Shown one piece after another: positions 1-4,675 of a stretch of DNA of 6,609 bases; the first letter of the stretch is position 1; each line of letters opens with the position of its first letter. The stretch lies in contig JAVERC010000086.1 of assembly GCA_034007295.1 (NCBI GenBank), positions 1 through 6,609 of the forward strand, in the 5' to 3' direction. This DNA comes from JACKCP01 sp034007295 (lineage in GTDB: Bacteria; Desulfobacterota; Desulfobacteria; Desulfobacterales; JACKCP01). The notes below the pieces were generated by a model. It had not been told where the DNA came from and made no database searches. It worked only from the letters and a program-made list of their open reading frames with translations. A program made the translations under genes and the position numbers.

Positions 1-77
1 CTTTTTGCATTATAAAGATCACTCCAGGTATCTTTGAAAAGTTTGTCATGTGAGTTTTTGATATTGAAATCATTCAT
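1..77 (-). CDS. Rpn-family nuclease / YhgA-like putative transposase, N-terminal fragment cut by the window edge
   Basis: The minus strand from the ATG at 75-77 reads 25 codons to the window edge, beginning MNDFNIKNSHDKLFKDTW. The HDKLFKDTxSD stretch is the typical N-terminus of Rpn (recombination-promoting nuclease, PF04754, older name YhgA-like or Transposase_31) proteins. It is identical in protein to the start of the broken copy at 1545; the two DNA differences within the coding part (positions 21 and 48) are both silent (Ser and His codons). The rest of the gene lies to the left, so I cannot tell whether it is intact. No good Shine-Dalgarno is seen; a GATAAT box (minus strand, 89-94) with TTGTCT 15 bp upstream (110-115) could be a promoter but would leave a very short leader. 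The family assignment is from motif recognition only. Confidence 0.7.
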   Translation of the reverse strand, partial: MNDFNIKNSHDKLFKDTWSDLYNAK

Positions 78-194
78 AATTAAAGCTGATTATCAAAGTT
101 AAATTTTAAAGACAACTTAAAATATAATAAAATGGTAATAAAAAAACGGGGGGAAATACATTTGACATTAATTCGGTAAGGTGCCACCGGAACT
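1..194. repeat. Direct repeat copy A: Rpn 5' end plus upstream region
   Basis: This block matches 1469-1662 at a constant offset of 1468 bases with no gaps and six mismatches (positions 21, 48, 128, 149, 184 and 189). It covers the first 25 Rpn codons and about 117 bp upstream of the start codon. Similarity stops just inside the first GGTGTC-type motif. The left boundary is unknown because the window begins inside the repeat. Confidence 0.95.
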
Positions 195-241
195 ATTGAA
201 GGTGTCCCCTGAACTATTGAAGGTGTCCCCTGAACTAATTG
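178..241. repeat. Tandem 21-bp repeat, three copies, GGTGTCCCC-type motif
   Basis: Three head-to-tail units begin at 178, 199 and 220. Units 2 and 3 start AAGGTGTCCCCTGAACTA; unit 1 is diverged (AAGGTGCCACCGGAACTA). Unit 3 has one extra A near its end. A shorter echo (GGAACTATTGAACTAT) follows to about 257. The minus-strand form, AGTTCAGGGGACACC, resembles short repeats I associate with REP/RAYT-type (Y1 transposase) loci, but no transposase gene is visible here, so that link is an inference. The array lies downstream of the DUF2442 stop codon. Confidence 0.85.
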
Positions 242-267
242 GGAACTATTGAACTATAAGTAAAAAG

Positions 268-507
268 TTAACTTCTGACCCTATGTCCTCTCTCATACAA
301 AGTTTCCGGGGCTATGTCTATTTCACCTGGCCAAGTAACAGTACCATATTCCACCTTCGCTAAATTAAATATATTTATATCAGATAAAGGCAAAAATACT
401 GGATATTTTAAATAAGGCTCCATATTAAATATACGAGTTTCTCCATTGGTGAAATGTAAAAGTAAACGATAGTGTGGTTTTGGTTCTACAAATTTGACTC
501 TCAACAT
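268..507 (-). CDS. DUF2442 domain-containing protein (possible TA-like partner)
   Basis: A 79-residue protein that matches the pattern of the DUF2442 family: an N-terminal beta-rich segment (LRVKFVEPKPHYRLLLHF), NGETRIFNMEPYL in the middle, then the conserved VTWPGEIDIAPETLYE near residues 57-73. I chose the ATG at 507 over the TTG at 513 because a perfect GGAGG (515-519) sits 7 bases upstream of the ATG. It starts 14 bases after the stop of the DUF4160 gene, so the two are almost certainly co-transcribed. DUF2442 and DUF4160 genes are frequent neighbours in bacterial genomes and are often regarded as toxin-antitoxin-like, but the biochemical role is not established. Length is normal for the family and the gene looks intact. 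Confidence 0.87.
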   Translation of the reverse strand: MLRVKFVEPKPHYRLLLHFTNGETRIFNMEPYLKYPVFLPLSDINIFNLAKVEYGTVTWPGEIDIAPETLYERGHRVRS

Positions 508-514
508 AAACAAA

Positions 515-519
515 CCTCC
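515..519 (-). promoter_or_regulatory. Ribosome binding site of the DUF2442 gene
   Basis: The minus strand reads GGAGG seven bases before the ATG at 505-507. It decides the start in favour of that ATG rather than the TTG two codons upstream. It lies in the 14-bp gap between the two genes of the pair. Confidence 0.75.
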
Positions 520-521
520 AA

Positions 522-791
522 TTATCGTAACGGATCTACTTTGAATATCGGCTCTCCACGTTCAGCAAGTGACCAGTTAGCTATCAATTCTTCTTCATGT
601 ATAGCCATCCAGGCCTGCACCAATCTTAATTTTTTTACGGGTAAATCTCCTTCAAGAAGTTCTCCATCCGGTAAACTGACAACAGCCTCTTTTGATTGAT
701 ATTCAACATGTAAATGTGGTAGTTTGTGCTTTCCTGAGTCCATAAAGAACATTCTTATAATTATTCCATAAAACATACTAATAGTTGGCAT
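522..791 (-). CDS. DUF4160 domain-containing protein (possible TA-like partner)
   Basis: An 89-residue protein with the family's hallmark start MPTISMFYGIIIRMFF, the central HKLPHLHVEYQSKEAVV segment (PHxH motif), the DGELLEGDLP turn and the KKLRLVQAW helix, ending in FKVDPLR. The open frame extends upstream to a TTG at 806, but the Shine-Dalgarno AGGAG (797-801) lies inside that extension, and family members normally begin MPTIS, so the ATG at 791 is the likely start. It is the first gene of a two-gene unit with DUF2442. Three 60-base rows counted by hand (541-720) give about 38-42% GC, against 27% for one row of the TPR gene (2041-2100), which suggests a different origin. Function is unknown; a toxin-antitoxin-like role is suggested by the pairing only. 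Confidence 0.88.
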   Translation of the reverse strand: MPTISMFYGIIIRMFFMDSGKHKLPHLHVEYQSKEAVVSLPDGELLEGDLPVKKLRLVQAWMAIHEEELIANWSLAERGEPIFKVDPLR

Positions 792-796
792 AACTG

Positions 797-801
797 CTCC
801 T
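797..801 (-). promoter_or_regulatory. Ribosome binding site of the DUF4160 gene
   Basis: The minus strand reads AGGAG five bases before the ATG at 789-791. It supports the shorter start beginning MPTIS. Confidence 0.75.
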
Positions 802-821
802 GACAAAGAATATATATAATA

Positions 822-850
822 AAATTAAATCTGTTATAAGCTGCTGTCAA
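822..850 (-). promoter_or_regulatory. Candidate promoter of the DUF4160-DUF2442 unit
   Basis: The minus strand has a perfect TTGACA (845-850). Seventeen bases on lies TAATTT (822-827), a poor -10 match with three of six bases. The -35 box overlaps one arm of a small hairpin (stem 839-845 with 850-856, loop GTCA), which could be an operator-like dyad or chance. The region is very AT-rich, so chance matches are common. The rest of the stretch 807-926 shows no gene. Confidence 0.3.
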
Positions 851-926
851 GCAGTTGAATTTGATAAATACAAAATATAAAAGAATAGGGACTTACAAGA
901 AAGCTTATGTCTACTTTGTGGGTGTC

Positions 927-1545
927 CTATAAAGTATTCACAGTTTTTGCAATCCATTTATATCTGCCGTGGTATAAGACCATTGGAATAATAACCAGCA
1001 GATTATCGGGATTATTGTTTTTTATGTCCTGGCACCAGATTTTTATCAGATATTCCAAAAGCTGAAGGTGAATCCATTTGTCATAATAGCTTTTGTGCTC
1101 AAAAAGCAGATAAATATATCCTGAATTTCCTTTAATATCAGCCTTGTAAAGCATATCAGAGTAAAATCTGAATTGAGCGTTTCATATTTTTAAATTAATA
1201 AATTTTCAATGAATCAGGCTTATTATATTTAAAAATATAAAACCCTGCGGGCTTTCCAATTTTGCCGCATCTACTGCGTTAAATTGCATCACGCATAGCA
1301 AAAGTATAGCCTGATACAATTTGCCGTTATATGCAGCAAACTTGAAAATCGCTCAATCCAGGTTAAAACTCTTCAAGATCTTTTTCAATAAAGGAATCTT
1401 TGCAGATTTCAAGAGAATCAAGGTTTGTAAGCTCAAGCACTTTTTTTGGAAGATAATTTTCCAAAAAGCTTTTTGCATTATAAAGATCGCTCCAGGTATC
1501 TTTGAAAAGTTTGTCGTGTGAGTTTTTGATATTGAAATCATTCAT
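927..1545 (-). pseudogene. Rpn-family nuclease gene, split by a small mobile element and truncated at its 3' end
   Basis: The N-terminal piece (1545 down to 1366) starts at an ATG and ends DLEEF, followed at once by a stop created by the insert. The next piece resumes at 1163 with YSDMLYKADIKG and carries IYLLFEHKSY and VIIPMVLYHGRYKW. Removing 1164-1365 joins codon 1366-1368 (Phe) directly to codon 1161-1163 (Tyr) in frame, giving a continuous Rpn N-terminal domain of about 138 residues. The Asp of YSD and the ExK of FEHK fit the PD-(D/E)XK core described for this family. After the Trp at 954-956 family similarity stops and the frame ends at 927, so roughly half of the usual 270-330 residues is missing. 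The gene cannot make a functional protein as it stands. Its 5' end is duplicated at the left edge of the window. Confidence 0.88.
1167..1363. mobile_element. 197-bp MITE-like inverted-repeat element flanked by a TAAAA target duplication
   Basis: The ends are imperfect inverted repeats: the left reads CTGAATTGAGCG then TTTCA (1168-1184), and the right, on the minus strand, reads CTGGATTGAGCG then ATTTTCA (1343-1361). Both sides are bordered by TAAAA (1162-1166 and 1364-1368), and excision with one TAAAA restores an Rpn reading frame exactly. A second, inner inverted repeat, ATCAGGCT (1213-1220) against AGCCTGAT (1308-1315), sits 27-28 bp inside each terminal repeat, so the element can fold symmetrically. 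An AT palindrome (1223-1240) and a TGCGT/ACGCA dyad (1275-1279 and 1291-1295) lie near the centre. It has no open frame of its own that looks genuine, so it must be moved by a transposase encoded elsewhere. I cannot name the parent IS family. Confidence 0.87.
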
Positions 1546-1662
1546 AATTAAAGCTGATTATCAAAGTTAAATTTTAAAGACAACTTAAAATATAAGAAAA
1601 TGGTAATAAAAAAACGAGGGGAAATACATTTGACATTAATTCGGTAAGGTGTCACCCGAACT
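1469..1662. repeat. Direct repeat copy B: Rpn 5' end plus upstream region
   Basis: This is the partner of 1-194, ungapped with about 97% identity. It includes the first 25 codons of the broken Rpn gene and its upstream DNA up to the first GGTGTCACCC motif. Both copies contain TTGACA on the plus strand (1630-1635 here) without a usable -10 box. Confidence 0.95.
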
Positions 1663-1692
1663 TAACGAACTTTAAGGTGTCACCCGAACTTT
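1646..1692. repeat. Two direct copies of an 18-bp GGTGTCACCC motif
   Basis: AAGGTGTCACCCGAACTT occurs at 1646-1663 and again at 1674-1691, a 28-bp period, with a partial CGAACTT between them. It is a variant of the motif that forms the tandem array at 178-241 and stands at the equivalent position beyond the other repeat copy. The two arrays differ in unit length and spacing, so they expanded separately or belong to related but different elements. Confidence 0.8.
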
Positions 1693-1967
1693 GGATATAA
1701 TTTATATTTACAGGAAGGTTACATCACTTCGGATTTAAAGAAAAAAAGGATATGCCAGATATAGGTATGTCCTCCTAACTCCTATTAGCGAAAAAATATT
1801 TGAAGATCAAGCAATGCAATATATTTAAATTTAAAAACGCTGTTTGTTTTAAAAATAAAAATTTACAAATCAATCATGGTTAGATACAAAGTTAAAAAAA
1901 CAATCAAATAACAGATTAGTTTAATACTCGAATTTTTTCTGCAAAAATAAAATAATGGAATTTTTAA
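1693..1967. other. Intergenic stretch upstream of the TPR membrane-protein gene, with a possible coding remnant
   Basis: No complete gene is visible. On the plus strand, 1701-1778 is open for 25 codons to a TAA and reads GRLHHFGFKEKKDMPDIGMSS at its end, which looks more like a protein tail than random AT-rich DNA. It has no start and an in-frame stop just before it (1698-1700), so at best it is the 3' remnant of a lost gene. The remainder is more than 75% A+T by eye, with a small AAAAC/GTTTT dyad around 1834-1850. Confidence 0.4.
1800..1827 (+). promoter_or_regulatory. Weak promoter candidate for the TPR membrane-protein gene
   Basis: TTGAAG (1800-1805) is followed after 16 bases by TATTTA (1822-1827). 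This is a moderate match in a very AT-rich stretch, about 140 bases before the start codon, and other equally weak pairs could be drawn. I list it only as the best candidate seen. Confidence 0.2.
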
Positions 1968-4661
1968 ATGCAAAGTATAAAAAAACTTTTCAGCAAAAAT
2001 CCTTTAAAAATAATATTTGTATTGTTGTTTATTTTAGGATTTGTTTTGTACGGAAATACTTTTAAAGCACCTTTTGTTTTTGATGATATGCATAACATAA
2101 AGGATAATCCATATGTAAGAATGACAAAAATTGAATCAAACTATTTTGAAAAATTAAAAAACTTTCCATGCAGCACAAGAATAATTCCAAATTTTACATT
2201 TTCAATTAACTATTATTTTGACAGGTATGATGTTGGCGGTTATCACTTAGTGAATATCCTGATTCACATAATAAACGGTTTTCTATTGTTTCTCATATTC
2301 AGGCAAACTCTTTATTTTTCTGGCAATAGAACTAATATAATTCCTGCACTTGCAGCATTTTTGTGGTTTGTTAATCCTGTTCATACTCAGTCTGTAACAT
2401 ATATTGTTCAGCGAATGACAAGCATGTGTGCAATGTTTTATTTTTTAAGTCTTTTTTTATATATAAAGGCAAGACTTGATTTTATAGGCATTAATCAAAT
2501 TAATAAAAAGCAGGTAAGCCTTTTTATTTTATCTTTTTTATCCTTTGTGTGTGCAATTTTGAGCAAGGAAATCGCAGCAACACTATCGTTTTTTATTTTT
2601 TTGTATGAATGGTTTTTTATAAAAGACCTTAAAACAGAATGGATAAAAAAAAATATTAAATGGGTAATTGCAATTTTTGTTATTATACTTGCAGTAAGCA
2701 TTTATTATTTAGGTGATTCTCCATTAAAAAGAATATTATCTGGATATAATTACAGAGATTTTACACTTATAGAAAGACTTTTAACCCAGCCAAGGATTGT
2801 TTTATTTTATATATCAATACTTTTTTTCCCTTTACCTTCAAGACTTAATCTTGAACATCATGTTGATATCTCAACCTCACTTTTTGACCCTTTAACAACA
2901 ATTTTGTCTGTTTTGGTTATTTTTATTTTGCTTGTATTTGCTTTTTTTTCAGCAAAAAAATACAGGTTGCTGTCATTTTCAATATTATGGTTTTTTGGAA
3001 ATCTTGCCATTGAATCAAGCTTTATTGCACTTGAACTTATTTTTGAGCACAGAACTTATCTTCCTTCAGCTTTTTTATTTTTATCTGTTATTTATTATTT
3101 TTCCTTTTTTCAGAAGAACAAAAAAAAGCTGATAATTTTATATTCAGTATTTTTTGTAGTTTTTTCCGGGTTTACAATACAAAGAAATTATACCTGGTCT
3201 GATGACTTAAGATTTCACAGAGACTGTCTTGAAAAATCTCCGGAAAAGCCAAGGGTTGTTTTGAATATGGGCGTATGCCATCATAATAATCAACAATTTG
3301 AAAAAGCACTTGGTTATTACGACAGAGCAATAGAATTAAAGCCTGATTATGGCGAGGCTTATTCTAAAAAAGGTGCTGTTCTTGAAAAACTAGGAAATAA
3401 TGAAGAGTCAATTTTTTATATCAAAAAAGCAATTGAACTTAAGCCTGACTACATTGAAAATTATAAATTGATGGGTTTTATCTACAACTCCAGAAATCAG
3501 CCGGATAAAGCAATTTCATATCTTGAAACTGTATTGAAAAAATATCCGGATTATATTGAAGCACGAATGAATCTTGGTAATTCATATATTTTAAAAAATG
3601 ATTATAATCAGGCTCTTATACAGTTTTTACGGGTTATTGAAACTGACCCGGAGTATTATATGGCTTATAATAATATTGGTGATGTATTGATGAGAATGGG
3701 GCAAAAAGAAAAAGCCCTGGGATATTTTAATTTGGCTTTAAAATTAAATCCTGATTATGAAAAAGCATACCTGAATCTTGGAAGTATTTTTTTGAAGGAA
3801 AAAGATTTTAAATCAGCTGAAAATTATCTTTTAAAAGCACTTGAACTTGATGATCAGGATGTTGATATTCTAATAAAAACAGGCGATTATTATTTTCACA
3901 TAAATCAGTTTGATAAGGCTGAAAGTCTTTATAAAAAAGCTTTGGATATCAATTCTGATAATTCCTATTTAAAAATTCAGCTTGGGATTATATTTTTTAA
4001 ATCCAGAAATTATGAAAAAGCAGAGGAATATTTTAAAAAAGCTGCAGATACAAGTGCTGAAAAATATTTTCCTTATTATTATCTGGGACTTTGTGCTTTG
4101 TCTAAGGAGGATTATTCCAAAACCATATTTTATTTGGAAAGAGCTGGTGAATTAAACCCTGATTTTGAGCAGGCAAAGAAAAAGCTTGCAGATGTTTATT
4201 CAACTTTGAATCAAAATAATAAGGCTCTTGAAATATACACTGAAATTCTTTTAAAAAAACCTGATAATACAGACTTATTGATAAAAAAAGCAGAAATTTA
4301 CAATAAAGAAAAAGATAATAAAAATGCTATTAAAAATTTTGAAAAGGCATTTTTTTATGATAAGAATAATGAGTATGTTATTGAAAACCTTGCATTTTTA
4401 TATGTAGAAGATAGACAATATGAAAATGCAGCTGAAAAATTTGAGCTGCTCAAAGAGTTTATGAAAGATAATTCCCTTGTGTATTATAATTTATCATGTG
4501 TTTATTCTGAAGCAGGTAACCTGGAAAAAGCAATATCAAATTTGAAATATGCTGTAAATCTTGGATATAATAATAAAAATAAAATTCTTAATGATAAGAA
4601 TCTGAATTTTATAAAATCATCAAAAGAATTTGAGGATATTATAAAAACAATATCAAATTAA
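1968..4661 (+). CDS. Polytopic membrane protein with GT-C glycosyltransferase-like N-terminal half and 13 TPR repeats (TMTC-like architecture)
   Basis: 897 residues. The first membrane segment (about 13-30) is followed by a loop with FVFDDMHNIKDNP (37-48), whose acidic pair is in the place GT-C enzymes use for catalysis. About ten further hydrophobic segments follow (roughly 93-111, 125-136, 153-166, 183-198, 203-217, 230-247, 276-289, 309-327, 336-357, 365-404). NPVHTQSVTYIVQRM (136-150) and FEHRTYLPS (359-367) are motifs common in the DUF1736/TMTC-like and related GT-C proteins. Residues 428-869 are 13 tandem TPRs of exactly 34 residues each, most ending in a Pro-Asp-Tyr-like turn, followed by a short cap (870-897). 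By analogy it may transfer a sugar from a lipid-linked donor, with the TPR arm probably outside the cytoplasm holding the acceptor; this is inferred. The start ATG has only a weak GGAA seven bases upstream. The gene is intact and converges on the next gene with a 14-bp gap and no clear terminator. Confidence 0.9.
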   Translation: MQSIKKLFSKNPLKIIFVLLFILGFVLYGNTFKAPFVFDDMHNIKDNPYVRMTKIESNYFEKLKNFPCSTRIIPNFTFSINYYFDRYDVGGYHLVNILIHIINGFLLFLIFRQTLYFSGNRTNIIPALAAFLWFVNPVHTQSVTYIVQRMTSMCAMFYFLSLFLYIKARLDFIGINQINKKQVSLFILSFLSFVCAILSKEIAATLSFFIFLYEWFFIKDLKTEWIKKNIKWVIAIFVIILAVSIYYLGDSPLKRILSGYNYRDFTLIERLLTQPRIVLFYISILFFPLPSRLNLEHHVDISTSLFDPLTTILSVLVIFILLVFAFFSAKKYRLLSFSILWFFGNLAIESSFIALELIFEHRTYLPSAFLFLSVIYYFSFFQKNKKKLIILYSVFFVVFSGFTIQRNYTWSDDLRFHRDCLEKSPEKPRVVLNMGVCHHNNQQFEKALGYYDRAIELKPDYGEAYSKKGAVLEKLGNNEESIFYIKKAIELKPDYIENYKLMGFIYNSRNQPDKAISYLETVLKKYPDYIEARMNLGNSYILKNDYNQALIQFLRVIETDPEYYMAYNNIGDVLMRMGQKEKALGYFNLALKLNPDYEKAYLNLGSIFLKEKDFKSAENYLLKALELDDQDVDILIKTGDYYFHINQFDKAESLYKKALDINSDNSYLKIQLGIIFFKSRNYEKAEEYFKKAADTSAEKYFPYYYLGLCALSKEDYSKTIFYLERAGELNPDFEQAKKKLADVYSTLNQNNKALEIYTEILLKKPDNTDLLIKKAEIYNKEKDNKNAIKNFEKAFFYDKNNEYVIENLAFLYVEDRQYENAAEKFELLKEFMKDNSLVYYNLSCVYSEAGNLEKAISNLKYAVNLGYNNKNKILNDKNLNFIKSSKEFEDIIKTISN

Positions 4662-4675
4662 ATTTTTGCTATTGT

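Noticed and set aside
162..167. Perfect TTGACA (also at 1630-1635) as a plus-strand -35 box
   Set aside because: No acceptable -10 box lies 15-19 bases downstream in either repeat copy, and no plus-strand gene follows closely.
178..241. Possible CRISPR array
   Set aside because: The 21-bp units are directly adjacent with no unique spacers, and there is no cas gene.
225..246. Hairpin downstream of DUF2442 as a terminator
   Set aside because: The six-base stem has a G-U pair and a ten-base loop and is not followed by a T tract; it is better explained as part of the tandem repeat.
472..699. Plus-strand open frame of 75 codons opposite DUF2442 and DUF4160
   Set aside because: It runs antisense across two recognisable genes and their spacer.
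840..929. Plus-strand 29-codon open stretch ending AYVYFVGVL
   Set aside because: It is short, has no start codon or ribosome site and no recognised similarity; it may be chance.
1443..1467. Nine-base perfect inverted repeat TTTTTGGAA / TTCCAAAAA as a terminator
   Set aside because: It lies within the Rpn coding sequence and is explained by the Phe-Leu-Glu and Pro-Lys-Lys codons; it is not followed by a suitable T run on the coding strand.
1321..1521. Plus-strand open frame of 66 codons across the element and Rpn piece
   Set aside because: It is the reverse shadow of the Rpn N-terminal fragment and crosses the element boundary.
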